From Elusimicrobia bacterium CG1_02_37_114 (GTDB lineage Bacteria; Elusimicrobiota; Endomicrobiia; CG1-02-37-114): a stretch of DNA of 61,766 nt. The stretch spans positions 1 through 61,766 of the forward strand of contig MNXB01000005.1 of the NCBI GenBank assembly GCA_001871125.1. Reading direction: 5' to 3'. The notes beneath the pieces are model-generated. The model did no database searches. It worked only from the letters and a program-made list of their open reading frames with translations, and was not told the origin of the DNA. Below, one piece after another: positions 24,415 to 32,915 of this stretch; within the stretch, counting starts at the first letter, position 1; each line of letters starts with the position of its first letter. The translations under genes were made by a program, and so were the position numbers.

Positions 24415-25254
24415 CTAATATCTACCGATTTCGCCGGTAGTTCTTTCTCTGTCTAATATCTTTTTTCCTTCTTCAAACGCAGACTGGACAATTTCGTCTT
24501 TGGAATCCCAGACCCTGCTTTCAAAGGAACGTTTCTCAACCGATTCAAGAAATTTTTTGAATTCGTTAAAATAACTGCCGTATATATGGTAGGAATCCGA
24601 GAAATCCACATATCGCCCGACTTTTACTTCTTTTTTTATCTTTTTTGATATTTCTTCGGCGATGTGTCTCTGGAGGTCAGTCAGTGCAAAAATATTCATA
24701 AAAGCAGCTTTATATGCATCTCTTGAACGCCAGTTTGTGTTCATATTCAGAACAGGAGCATTATTTTCATCATAGGATAACCTGCACCACACTCTCTGCA
24801 GGCAGGGCGGATCGTCTGTTTGAGGGTCAGCGGTTGGTATCCAGGTGATTGCATTTGCTCTTCTTGTATAATCTGTTTTGGAAAGTGAATTTATTATATA
24901 TGTTATCTGGTCAAAAGACTCATAATCAAACAATCTCTTGTGATAAGTATAAGTCCATTTACCTTCCTTGGGATTTATCCAGTAGTCGTGGACACCGTTT
25001 ACAACTTCCTGCCTGTATATTTCAAGGTTTTCAAGTCCTGCCGGGAAATTTTTATGTATCCGCGGTTCAGCAAAAGGCTCTTCTATTACCATAACCATCG
25101 TGACGTCTCTGCTCGGCGGGTCATCGGGTTTATCATACTGGGTTTTTAAAATAGCACCTTTTGACCAGGTTTCAATCAGTGACTTTTCCCACACCTCGGG
25201 TATTGTTTTCCCGGAAACAGTTAGGACAGGAATATTGCCTTTATTTTCTGTCAT
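24415..25254 (-). CDS. Thymidylate synthase-like protein (archaeal-type)
   Basis: 279 aa. It carries the thymidylate synthase features in order: catalytic Cys in DDPPCLQRVWCRL (near 153), phosphate Arg in NWRSRDAYKAAFMNIFAL, and the dUMP/folate site FSDSYHIYGSY near 225. Canonical ThyA reads LPPCHxxxQF; here the His after Cys is Leu, as in divergent archaeal ThyA homologues and dCMP-type synthases. It could methylate dUMP or hydroxymethylate a pyrimidine nucleotide. AGGAG lies 11 nt before the ATG. Its operon partners are not folate genes. Confidence 0.8.
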   Translation of the reverse strand: MTENKGNIPVLTVSGKTIPEVWEKSLIETWSKGAILKTQYDKPDDPPSRDVTMVMVIEEPFAEPRIHKNFPAGLENLEIYRQEVVNGVHDYWINPKEGKWTYTYHKRLFDYESFDQITYIINSLSKTDYTRRANAITWIPTADPQTDDPPCLQRVWCRLSYDENNAPVLNMNTNWRSRDAYKAAFMNIFALTDLQRHIAEEISKKIKKEVKVGRYVDFSDSYHIYGSYFNEFKKFLESVEKRSFESRVWDSKDEIVQSAFEEGKKILDRERTTGEIGRY

Positions 25255-25276
25255 ATCAGAGGTTCTCCTTTATTTC

Positions 25277-25305
25277 ATTATATCATATTTTTTAACGTAT
25301 AAGAA
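25277..25305 (-). promoter_or_regulatory. Promoter candidate for the TS-like operon
   Basis: Minus strand TTCTTA (25305-25300), 17 nt, TATAAT (25282-25277); the -35 is poor. Confidence 0.5.
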
Positions 25306-25317
25306 ATTAAAAAATGT

Positions 25318-25422
25318 TTGATAATCGTCCATCTGAAGATGGACGCTACCAGAAGTAGGTTACTCCAGTAACAGTAGCGTCCAGTTTTAACCAACAGTAG
25401 GTTCTTTAGGAACTGGACGATT
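25318..25422. repeat. Double hairpin REP-like element
   Basis: Hairpin 1 is CGTCCATC-TGAA-GATGGACG; hairpin 2 pairs CGTCCAGTT with AACTGGACG around CCAACAGTAGGTTC. The flank GATAATCGTCC/GGACGCTAC is shared with 17108-17139, and CCAACAGTAGGTTC with 54120. Confidence 0.75.
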
Positions 25423-25432
25423 TCTTGGCTGT

Positions 25433-27037
25433 TCAATAGGCATTAAACCGGAGAAGTATCTTAAATGATGAAGACACGGCCGGTTTCAGAACAGTTACTT
25501 CAGAAGGATAGTCGGGTCCCGGACCCAAGCCTGCAATCAGTTCGTCTTTACCGTCACCATCTATATCGCCGGCGGCAACGTTTAAACCGTAAGCATAGCG
25601 CAGGTCAGGATAAACAATAGTGTCAAATATGAAGTTCAGGTTTCCGTCAAGGACGGTAAGAAAAGAATTGTTACACTCGTGTACCCCGTATCCCCTGACG
25701 ATTTCGTCATACCCGTCACCGTTTATATCACCGGAATTCAAAATTACACCCGCATCCCAGCCGTTGCGTTCCTTTGGTAGCGGCAGCCGACTTATTTCGT
25801 TACCCTCAAAATCTATTATTTTTAAATTTGTATCGCTCCGGTTGAGATAAACAAGCCCTATAGCCATTTCAGCTTTCTTATCTCCGGTAAAATTGCCGCA
25901 GGTTACATTTATACCGTGTCTCATCGTACCATCAGCTCTCATATCCCTGTTGTAAGGGTAAAGTGTTTTTATTTTTTTCCCGTTGCCCGTCCATATTTTT
26001 AGTTCAGGAAAACACGTAAGACCCGGAGCAGTTCCTACAACTATTTCGTCTTTCCCGTTACCGTCAAAATCACCGGAGGCAACCTCTGCACCGTAATCTT
26101 TCCACCTGCTGAAAGCCCTGAACGACAGGATTTCTTTCCCTTCCCAGTCAAAGACTTTGACTATTGCTTTGTTCCCCGGGCTGATGCCGGGGCTTACAAT
26201 TATTTCTTTTTTCCCGTCCCCATCAATATCACCGACTGCAATGTTAATCCCAAACTTGGTTTTCTTATCAAAAGCAAAAAAACTGCTGATTTCATTTCCT
26301 TTTGAATCAAAAACCTTTATTAAAGAATCATTTTCTGAAGAGGGTCCCCTGCCTGTAATTATTTCTATCTTGCCATCACCATTTACATCCCCACAAGCTA
26401 CTTTAACGCCACTGCCATAATAATAAACACAAATGGTTTCTACCGGCCCGAACTTGAGATTGGCAACCAATCCCGGAACAAGGTAGGACTGCAGGAAAAT
26501 ACTGACTATTCCATGGCATAATCCCAGGGTAAAAATGTTTCTGTTGCGCGAGAAAAGATAAGACCAGATAATTCCGCCGAAAAAAGTAATAATCATCAAA
26601 GGAATGTTTAATGCATGGAGCCAGCTGAAAATTATAGCAGTCCCCAGTATGGATAAAAACCTGTTATTCAACGCACGGTCCAGACGTATATAAAAGAAAC
26701 CCTGGGTAATAAACTGCTGAATGATTCCCCAGGAAATCCAGTACATAATGAATTTTAGATTCACAGGCCATATAGGGAACTGGTAGTGATTGTTTAATGC
26801 AATGATTAGTCCTACCGAAAGAATAATTATTATAGAAACTTTCCACAGTTCACTAAAGAAATTATCAAACCTTACCCCGAGGTCATATAACCGTTCCCTG
26901 TGCAGGTAAAATGAAAGGACGATAAAGCCGAAACATAGCACAATAGTCAGGGGAAGGAGGAGTCGCTGCATCCTGAATAGCCACATATACGAGAAATATA
27001 TTATTAAAGGCGGGAATATTTCAATGATTTTACCCAT
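25433..27037 (-). CDS. CPBP-like membrane protein fused to FG-GAP repeats
   Basis: 534 aa. The first ~200 residues are about seven hydrophobic segments with a CPBP (Abi) protease layout: FITQGFFYIRLDRAL, then FSWLHALN, then LCHGIVSIF. The catalytic EE of the EExxxR motif is QQ (IIQQFITQGFFYIR), so protease activity is doubtful. The rest is a chain of five to six FG-GAP/VCBS repeats (GDVNGDGKIEII, GDIDGDGKKEII, GDFDGNGKDEIV) with Asp-rich calcium sites, probably an extracytoplasmic beta-propeller. This fusion is unusual. The frame is open upstream into SGNH-type sequence. Confidence 0.85.
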   Translation of the reverse strand: MGKIIEIFPPLIIYFSYMWLFRMQRLLLPLTIVLCFGFIVLSFYLHRERLYDLGVRFDNFFSELWKVSIIIILSVGLIIALNNHYQFPIWPVNLKFIMYWISWGIIQQFITQGFFYIRLDRALNNRFLSILGTAIIFSWLHALNIPLMIITFFGGIIWSYLFSRNRNIFTLGLCHGIVSIFLQSYLVPGLVANLKFGPVETICVYYYGSGVKVACGDVNGDGKIEIITGRGPSSENDSLIKVFDSKGNEISSFFAFDKKTKFGINIAVGDIDGDGKKEIIVSPGISPGNKAIVKVFDWEGKEILSFRAFSRWKDYGAEVASGDFDGNGKDEIVVGTAPGLTCFPELKIWTGNGKKIKTLYPYNRDMRADGTMRHGINVTCGNFTGDKKAEMAIGLVYLNRSDTNLKIIDFEGNEISRLPLPKERNGWDAGVILNSGDINGDGYDEIVRGYGVHECNNSFLTVLDGNLNFIFDTIVYPDLRYAYGLNVAAGDIDGDGKDELIAGLGPGPDYPSEVTVLKPAVSSSFKILLRFNAY

Positions 27038-27091
27038 AGGTTCACTTGATGCGTTACTTACTCAATGTCTCGTACACTGCTTCTGTAATTG

Positions 27092-27592
27092 CTAGATGAC
27101 CTGTGAGATTCGGATGTACCGGTTCAGCACAGTTGGCAGCAGTTCAAGGACCTGCTTTCTGAAGGAATCATCCGATTTTTCTGTGCTGATATAGAAAGGG
27201 TCTATTAATAGTATCCCGCATTTTGGAAATTTTTTCTTTGTCCGCACCAGAATATCATTATATACAGACTTAAATATATTGGGAGGGACAGCATCCGGTG
27301 CCTGGTTTAAGGTAGCATGTAAATCATTAATCCCGATTTTTATTGACAGCCAGTCAATCTTGTGCGGGAATACGTCATCGCTCCAGCGGCACTGTAAATC
27401 TGTTATTTTATTCCCGCCGATGCCTTTGTTGATTATTGAGATTTTCTTTTCGGGTTCGCGGAGAGTAACAAAATCAGCAAAAAATTTTACATAGCCGTTT
27501 CCAAGCGGGCACGCTGCATCCCGTCTTCCGCAATCAGTGATGCTATCCCCGATAAAGAGGATTGTTTGTCCGTCTTTGATTTTTAGTACCAT
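27092..27592 (-). pseudogene. SGNH/GDSL hydrolase, deleted and frameshifted
   Basis: 166 aa with the GDSL block I (ILFIGDSITDCGRR) carrying the catalytic Ser, the Gly block GGNKITDL and the Asn block IGINDLH. The normal C-terminal Asp-His block is absent from this frame. It appears in another frame as PVHPNLTGHLAITEAVYETL (minus strand, 27112-27053). Compared with related hydrolases about 45 residues between the two are missing. The frame with the His block runs straight into the start of the CPBP-FG-GAP ORF. AAGGA precedes the ATG. Deletion plus frameshift or an assembly error would explain it. Confidence 0.7.
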
Positions 27593-27884
27593 CGTAGTTT
27601 CCTTTCATTATTTTAATATACATAACAGAACCGACTTTCTATCTTTTTTTACCGTATATTTACTCCATATTTGAGAAAAACAACTACTTTTATTATACTT
27701 TTATTTGAAAAAATAGGCAAGATCTATAGATAGTATATTGAACTCGGTTTTTGAAATGATTTCTATAAAAAATGATGGAATATGGAGTAACACGATTTCT
27801 AAAGGATCTCAAAGAATAACATTATTCTTTAACCCAAAATGATTACCGCAATAGTGGTATTAAAGTTAGATTAACTAATTTTAT
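27593..27884. other. Non-coding spacer with a 12-nt inverted repeat
   Basis: This 292-nt AT-rich spacer holds TTACTCCATATT (27660-27671) and its exact complement AATATGGAGTAA (27779-27790), plus GATTACCGCA (27841-27850), which recurs at 29021. I see no gene. Confidence 0.5.
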
Positions 27885-28928
27885 TCAATCCCATTGATCT
27901 ATAAATATTACAATATCGTTATTATTTAAAAGACTATTGAATGATTTGTGGTAATATTTGTAGTTAAATTCCAGTTCTTTATATAAAGGGCCTGTAAAAT
28001 TTTTGATATTAGAAAGAATATCTTTATTGTCATTAAATGATTTTAATAGTTCTTGTAATTTTTTTTGTAATTCTTTATCTTCTATTCGAATATCTATAAA
28101 TTCAACAAGATCCCCCTTTTCATTACTACGTAAATATAATATTGTGGCTCTATAAAAATGTAATCTTTTTAAGTATTTATCTCTAATATTAGTCAAATAA
28201 ACTGCTATACCTTTTGGTGTAGAAGTAGTTGTAATAGGTATCATTTGTACTTTTTTTTCTTCACTTTCTGCTAATCCTTGTATAGAATTAAACATATTTT
28301 CTTTAGTAATATTTGTTTTATCATAATTCATTAAATCGTAATACATTTTATTAAAATTTTCCATATAAACAAATTCGCTCCTAAAGTGCGGAGAATATTT
28401 AATTACAGCATTAAATTCATCTTTCGATATATTAGGATTTAAATTTATATAAATAGTGTCTTCGCAAGAATCATGTATAGTTATTGTTTCATAGCTTCCG
28501 GCTTTTAATTTTTTAATAGTGTTTTTGGGCAAATTAGATACCTCTCCTGCACCTGAAAACCGTACCCAAGAAATCAGAGTTATTTTTTCTGTTTCATCCA
28601 AGGGTATTTTTTCCATATCTTCTTTTATAACCATATTTCCAATATTTTTAAATGAATAGATATCTTTCACAAAAATGATACTTCCTTTATCTCCTCTGCT
28701 TACTATAAGTTCATCTTTAATATCTAGTTTTTGTGAACCTCCTTCTTTTGTATCTGAAGTAGTTACTGAGTCAGAGCCGTATATAGGCGCATATCCTATT
28801 TTATTATTTCCATCTTTAAATCTTATTTCTACTTTAGCCATTGTATAACAATGTGGGCAATCTCCTAAAGAATATGAATTTAAAAATACAAGCATGACTG
28901 GAATAACTAATAAAAATATTCTTTTCAT
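27885..28928 (-). CDS. Secreted protein of unknown function
   Basis: 347 aa. GGAGG precedes the ATG and a signal peptide is clear (MKRIFLLVIPVMLVFLNSYS) followed by DCPHC, a possible thioredoxin-like or metal CxxC. The mature part is rich in charged and polar residues with Lys/Asn bias, and no domain is recognised. It stands alone between spacers that both contain GATTACCGCA. Codon use looks more AT-rich than the Tad genes, so recent acquisition is possible. Confidence 0.7.
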   Translation of the reverse strand: MKRIFLLVIPVMLVFLNSYSLGDCPHCYTMAKVEIRFKDGNNKIGYAPIYGSDSVTTSDTKEGGSQKLDIKDELIVSRGDKGSIIFVKDIYSFKNIGNMVIKEDMEKIPLDETEKITLISWVRFSGAGEVSNLPKNTIKKLKAGSYETITIHDSCEDTIYINLNPNISKDEFNAVIKYSPHFRSEFVYMENFNKMYYDLMNYDKTNITKENMFNSIQGLAESEEKKVQMIPITTTSTPKGIAVYLTNIRDKYLKRLHFYRATILYLRSNEKGDLVEFIDIRIEDKELQKKLQELLKSFNDNKDILSNIKNFTGPLYKELEFNYKYYHKSFNSLLNNNDIVIFIDQWD

Positions 28929-29257
28929 TTTGATTCCTCCAAAAAAGAACGAAAGTTACACTAATCAATCTGAATTTATCAGTCAAATATTTTAACAAGA
29001 TGTTAGCGTGCAAGTTTTGGTGATTACCGCAACTCTCATCTGGAAATCCATACTCCAATTTTACATCTTTTTGAAAGATAGGTCAAATATGGAAAACCGA
29101 TGAATCGGTAACCGCGCCTTCATCCGGATCCTCTCCCATCAAGGGAGAAGTAAAATAAAGAGATTATCGGTGGTAATGTTGAAATTATGAAAGAAGGTAA
29201 AGATTAGTGGATGGGATTGCCAGGCTACCGCTCGCAATGACAAAAGTCAATTATATT
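28929..29257. other. Non-coding spacer with REP-like hairpin
   Basis: No gene is visible in these 329 nt. It contains GATTACCGCA (29021-29030) and ACCGATGAATCGGT (29096-29109), a copy of the CGATGAATCG hairpin family. Confidence 0.6.
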
Positions 29258-29470
29258 TTATTTTGATCCATTTCTTTTTTTTAAAACTATTCTGCTATCT
29301 GGCATAAGATAATAGATGTTTCCTTGCAATGAAAAAGGCGTGGGTATACCAAGTCTTTTATTCTCTTCTATTATTTTATGATAAGTTTTATTAGCTTTAG
29401 CCATAACGTCTATTAAATTCTTATAAAGTTTTAATGGTAAATTGCTATTCTTTTTTGTATTCTTAGACAT
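29258..29470 (-). CDS. Small protein paired with zeta-like toxin
   Basis: 70 aa, basic and helical (KLYKNLIDVMAKANKTYHKIIEENKRLG, ending RIVLKKRNGSK). It overlaps the end of the zeta-like gene by 8 bp and lies downstream of it. It may be the cognate antitoxin, in reverse order to the classical epsilon-zeta operon, although its sequence is not epsilon-like. This is inferred from context. Confidence 0.55.
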   Translation of the reverse strand: MSKNTKKNSNLPLKLYKNLIDVMAKANKTYHKIIEENKRLGIPTPFSLQGNIYYLMPDSRIVLKKRNGSK

Positions 29471-30014
29471 TTCTTAAAACCTCCTTAAAAACATCAAATT
29501 CAGAGTTGTCAATTATGTATAATTCTTTTTTATTACCAGCAACTATATTTTTAGGTTCTAATTCATTATTGTTTATGATAGTCCATTCATCAGCAAAAAA
29601 CCTGTAACAGGTCCAAAAATTCTGGATACTTCTACGATAACGTCTTTCTACATCTATGTCTGATACGAAATGCCCGCCCTTTTTTACCCGTTCTTTAATT
29701 CTTTCTAACAATAATTCAATTGGATATGCAAAAAGATAATAAATTGTAATTCTATATTGTTCTTTTTTTAAGTATTCAAACCTCTTCAATAATCCTTTAC
29801 CTGACATTGTAGTCTCAAATGAGAAATCTTTGTTCTGAGAAATACACAGATCTATCATTTTAAGAGATTTCTGACCTGCTTCAATATATGATAGGTTCTC
29901 TGTTTTCTTTATGTCATCTGCATTAATAAACTGAATATTATGTTCAAGAATACTTTTTGCAAGGGTCGTTTTACCAGTTCCATTGGCACCAGAAAAAACT
30001 AAAACTTTTGACAT
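29463..30014 (-). CDS. Zeta-toxin family kinase
   Basis: 183 aa from ATG 30014; the ORF track adds an N-terminus that is not needed. Walker A GANGTGKTTL (residues 9-18), NADDIKK, DFSFETTMSGKG and IKERVKKGGHFVSDIDVERRYRR follow the zeta/PezT family layout, including the Asp and Arg residues that bind the phosphate donor and substrate. Zeta toxins phosphorylate UDP-GlcNAc and block wall synthesis; other members phosphorylate other nucleotide sugars. It lies after cpaB on the same strand but shows no obvious promoter of its own. Confidence 0.85.
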   Translation of the reverse strand: MSKVLVFSGANGTGKTTLAKSILEHNIQFINADDIKKTENLSYIEAGQKSLKMIDLCISQNKDFSFETTMSGKGLLKRFEYLKKEQYRITIYYLFAYPIELLLERIKERVKKGGHFVSDIDVERRYRRSIQNFWTCYRFFADEWTIINNNELEPKNIVAGNKKELYIIDNSEFDVFKEVLRNV

Positions 30015-30033
30015 CTTCTTTATCCTTATCTTT

Positions 30034-30891
30034 TTAATTATCTGGTTTGAATAATTTCTGCATTTCCTGTATGAAAGGTGCGGTTTTTGATTTGGAACTA
30101 TACGGCACAAAGTTTTTTCCTTTCAAGCCGGGTAAGATATCGTCCAGTCCGATAGATGAGACTTCTTCTATCTTTTCGTCACCTATTGACCTGAGCACAA
30201 GTGTTATTGTGCCTTTTTGGCTGGCAAATGTTAAAAGAGATGATTCCTGTGGAGTTAAAGCAAGCGTCATAACGGTCGGTTCTTTTTCCTGTTGTATTAC
30301 TGCCGGTAATTCCGCTTTTCTGCCATCATCAGATTTATCAGATGAGCCTATAATTTTCTTGCCGACACTGATAACTTCAATATTTTGTAGCAGTGTTAAT
30401 GTTATACTTGCCGACTTATTTTTGTCTTCATAATCAAATGTGCACAGTATATTTACCCTGTTTCCGGGACGAATCAGACCGCCGAAAGTTGACAGTTCAT
30501 CCACTGGTATTGCGATTGCAGTTTTTCCTTCAGGAATTGCTACTGTCAATCCTCTTTCTTCGTACATACCTATCAATTTAGTCTTTGTAATTTGCTCATT
30601 ACTCAAAATTGGCAGGGTTGTTGCATAAATGGGATTGCCTTTCTCATCCACAAGGTCGGAGATAGAAGTCAGGGCACCCGGCTGGACAAATTCTTTGGGG
30701 GTTTTTACTATCTGTACCAGTTTGTCTTTGAGTAGTGTCCCGCGCGGGATATATCCTTTAGATACAACTACCGGGACAGGTTTCGTTGCCTGCTGATATT
30801 TTTCTTCTAATGAATTGAGATAAAACCAGCATAAGATACCCGCGATGATACCGCATGCCAATGCTATTATCAGTGTTTTCTTTAGTGCCAT
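30034..30891 (-). CDS. cpaB: Flp pilus assembly protein CpaB/RcpC
   Basis: 285 aa from ATG 30891, which sits 7 nt after AGGAG; the longer ORF-track start is spurious. A signal-anchor helix (LIIALACGIIAGILCWFYL) is followed by a SAF/CpaB domain (VPVVVSKGYIPRGTLLKD, then GGLIRPGNRVNILC and LTLLQNIEVISVGKK). CpaB is a periplasmic component of Tad pilus secretion that helps the secretin. It is the last gene of the Tad cluster here, after TadE, TadG and secretin genes on the same strand. Confidence 0.9.
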   Translation of the reverse strand: MALKKTLIIALACGIIAGILCWFYLNSLEEKYQQATKPVPVVVSKGYIPRGTLLKDKLVQIVKTPKEFVQPGALTSISDLVDEKGNPIYATTLPILSNEQITKTKLIGMYEERGLTVAIPEGKTAIAIPVDELSTFGGLIRPGNRVNILCTFDYEDKNKSASITLTLLQNIEVISVGKKIIGSSDKSDDGRKAELPAVIQQEKEPTVMTLALTPQESSLLTFASQKGTITLVLRSIGDEKIEEVSSIGLDDILPGLKGKNFVPYSSKSKTAPFIQEMQKLFKPDN

Positions 30892-30985
30892 AGTGTTTCT
30901 CCTAAACGGCAGCGAAGCATGTTTGCCGTTTACCCCAGCGAATTGTTTTATCCCTTGTGTTAGGGGATAAAACAGCGTGGGGTTG

Positions 30986-31426
30986 TCAGCTTTGTGAATT
31001 GTAATACCAGCTATTGTTGTAACATTCACTACGCGCTGAAATAGTGAATGGTTTGGGGAACCCCGGTATATTATATAACAATCTGGGCAATGTCAGGTTG
31101 TAGTTAATACTTACTGAACTTGGCCCCCAGAAATTATTTATGTGGACATCAATATTTTCCTGCCTGATATCATTTAATAAATGTTTTTCAGTAGTAAGGT
31201 AATCAACGATTTCGCCTTTAACCTGGTTTTCGTTGTAATTAGCATGAACGATGAGAAAGACACCGTGTCGCGCTGCCTGGGTAAGTATAATCCATGTTAT
31301 AAAAATACGGGCAAAAAATGTTATAGTTACAAGAAATAATACAAAGAGTGGTATTGCGAATAATGTTTCGACACAAGTTTGTCCAGAGGACTTGCATGCC
31401 GGGATTCCGCATTTGTTAATGTTGAT
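30986..31426 (-). CDS. TadE-like pseudopilin missed by the ORF track (ATC or ATT start)
   Basis: A continuous 146-aa frame between cpaB and the TadG-like gene. It encodes KSSGQTCVETLFAIPLFVLFL and TFFARIFITWIILTQAARHG, the N-terminal membrane helix of TadE-type pseudopilins, with CVE at the processing site. No ATG, GTG or TTG is usable near the N-terminus. AGGAGG (31437-31432) lies 5 nt before ATC 31426 or 11 nt before ATT 31420, and the upstream stop TAA overlaps it. It is probably translated from ATC or ATT. The C-terminus ends SARSECYNNSWYYNSQS. Confidence 0.75.
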   Translation of the reverse strand: MNINKCGIPACKSSGQTCVETLFAIPLFVLFLVTITFFARIFITWIILTQAARHGVFLIVHANYNENQVKGEIVDYLTTEKHLLNDIRQENIDVHINNFWGPSSVSINYNLTLPRLLYNIPGFPKPFTISARSECYNNSWYYNSQS

Positions 31427-32312
31427 AAAGACCTCCTACGGGGACTAACTGTGCGTCCCAGCCTTTCCCTGCTAAAAAAGGCAAATATTCTGATGCGGCG
31501 TATATACCGAGACGTTTACCTTTTTCAGGGAACATAGGCCCTATATCGTTGTAAGGTCTTGATGCAGCGACAGTATATATCTCCGGCATTTTTTTGATAT
31601 TAAAGAAATTTTTTCCGAAAGGATACCCCGGACTTGATTTTTTATATGCTGTGATTATTTGTTTCTTCTTATGAAAATTTTCACTTTGCTCATACCACCG
31701 GTCAGCATTTCTTTCCAGTATACCGCAAAATTGCGGCGGTACAGGTATAGGCCCAAAACCAATTCCAGGTATTATGCCCCATACTGTTCCCCAGTACCAT
31801 ATCTCACCTTTGTTTCTTTCCAGTCCCAATGAAAAACTGCCCGGGGTAGTTAGTATTCCATCCGCTCCTGTCGGTTCACCCCTGCTGTTGAATTCCTGCC
31901 TTCTGGCAACACTCCGGGCATACTGGAAGGCAAGTCCACCGCCATAGGCTTTGTTTATCCCCCCCTGTATTTTTTTAATACCGTCTATATATTGTTTTGC
32001 AGCTTTTGCTCCCCAGTCACAGGGTAGGTAAGGTAGTGGTGTAGGCCACCATACAAACTTAGGGAGGCCTAAAGTAAAAACTGGAATACCAAGCGAGGCG
32101 TTCAATGGGCCTATCATATTCAGTCCCCTTGCTCTGATACAGGCTGCAGTTTGAGCAGCGCAATCGGCAGCATTTTGCATCATTATGCGGTCCTTGACCA
32201 TTTTACCGATGTTAATTAGCATTAGCCATAACATTGAAAGCGAAATAACGCTTAATAATACAAAAACAATAATCTGTCCTTTTTGATTTTTTCTATTCAT
32301 CATTTTTTGCAC
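31416..32312 (-). CDS. TadG-like Flp pilus assembly protein
   Basis: 298 aa with an N-terminal TM segment just after the start (QIIVFVLLSVISLSMLWLML) typical of the TadE/TadG superfamily (Flp pilus assembly TadG-like N-terminus), followed by a large domain rich in Gly and aromatic residues (ARGLNMIGPLNASLGIP). It sits within the Tad cluster and overlaps the next gene by 20 bp. These proteins are minor components of the pilus or its anchor. The domain after residue 60 is not typical of von Willebrand-type TadG, so the exact class is uncertain. Confidence 0.78.
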   Translation of the reverse strand: MQKMMNRKNQKGQIIVFVLLSVISLSMLWLMLINIGKMVKDRIMMQNAADCAAQTAACIRARGLNMIGPLNASLGIPVFTLGLPKFVWWPTPLPYLPCDWGAKAAKQYIDGIKKIQGGINKAYGGGLAFQYARSVARRQEFNSRGEPTGADGILTTPGSFSLGLERNKGEIWYWGTVWGIIPGIGFGPIPVPPQFCGILERNADRWYEQSENFHKKKQIITAYKKSSPGYPFGKNFFNIKKMPEIYTVAASRPYNDIGPMFPEKGKRLGIYAASEYLPFLAGKGWDAQLVPVGGLYQH

Positions 32313-32733
32313 CTGGATATGATTTATCTAAATATTCTTCTGCAGGTGAGTTTATCATCCTGCAGGCAGCACTGCCGGGTAACAAGCGGAGATTGAATAG
32401 AGAGAAAAAAGCCGGGAACATTACTTCTTGCATGTAATTGATCCTTGCGGTTGTAATTTTAAGATTTCCTTCTATCGGCGTTTCAATTATTTGTGGAACG
32501 GGTATGGCCCGGATGCCTGTTTTAAAGACATAAATCACTGATGCCTGCGGGTTTTTTCTAACTATGTTTGCCCGGCAGGCAGCCTGTGCGGCATCAAATG
32601 CTATTATACGGTTGGTTGAGATAATAAAGATCTGGACAAGGCCGAAATACATACCCATTACGAATAAAATAATCAGCGTCGTTTCAACCAAAGATTGTCC
32701 CGAAGTTGTCCTAAACTCCGTTAAAGGATTCAT
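32293..32733 (-). CDS. TadE-like pseudopilin
   Basis: 146 aa with TTSGQSLVETTLIILFVMGMYFGLVQIFI near the N-terminus: the G/xxxxE processing site and hydrophobic helix of TadE-like pilin proteins. DAAQAACRANIV follows. It overlaps the TadG-like gene by 20 bp, forming part of the same operon. Confidence 0.85.
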   Translation of the reverse strand: MNPLTEFRTTSGQSLVETTLIILFVMGMYFGLVQIFIISTNRIIAFDAAQAACRANIVRKNPQASVIYVFKTGIRAIPVPQIIETPIEGNLKITTARINYMQEVMFPAFFSLFNLRLLPGSAACRMINSPAEEYLDKSYPGAKNDE

Positions 32734-32912
32734 GGAAAAGTTCCCCGCACTATTCCTGTCCGCACATCCGCAATTCTATAAAAATATCCCGATAAAGCTT
32801 TTGAAAATAGTTTGTTAATGCCCAATGTCATAAAGCAAATCATCCAGACAAGAAGTATGTATTCCACCAATGCTTGCCCGTTTGACAGGCGGACCTGCCC
32901 GTTTTTATTCAT
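32730..32912 (-). CDS. Flp-type pilin-like protein
   Basis: 60 aa. RLSNGQALVEYILLVWMICFM is the class III (Flp) prepilin signature, with cleavage before the hydrophobic stretch and LVEY. It differs from the main Flp pilin at 33665 by its short C-terminus (DVRTGIVRGTFP), suggesting a minor pilin. Confidence 0.75.
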   Translation of the reverse strand: MNKNGQVRLSNGQALVEYILLVWMICFMTLGINKLFSKALSGYFYRIADVRTGIVRGTFP

Positions 32913-32915
32913 TAT

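Noticed and set aside
27660-27790. Inverted repeat as IS ends
   Set aside because: The 12-nt arms are only about 107 nt apart and enclose no gene or target duplication; recorded only as a spacer feature.
30034-31029. Long N-terminus of the CpaB ORF in the track
   Set aside because: The extra 46 residues overlap the TadE-like gene; ATG 30891 with AGGAG 7 nt upstream and a signal anchor directly after it is the real start.
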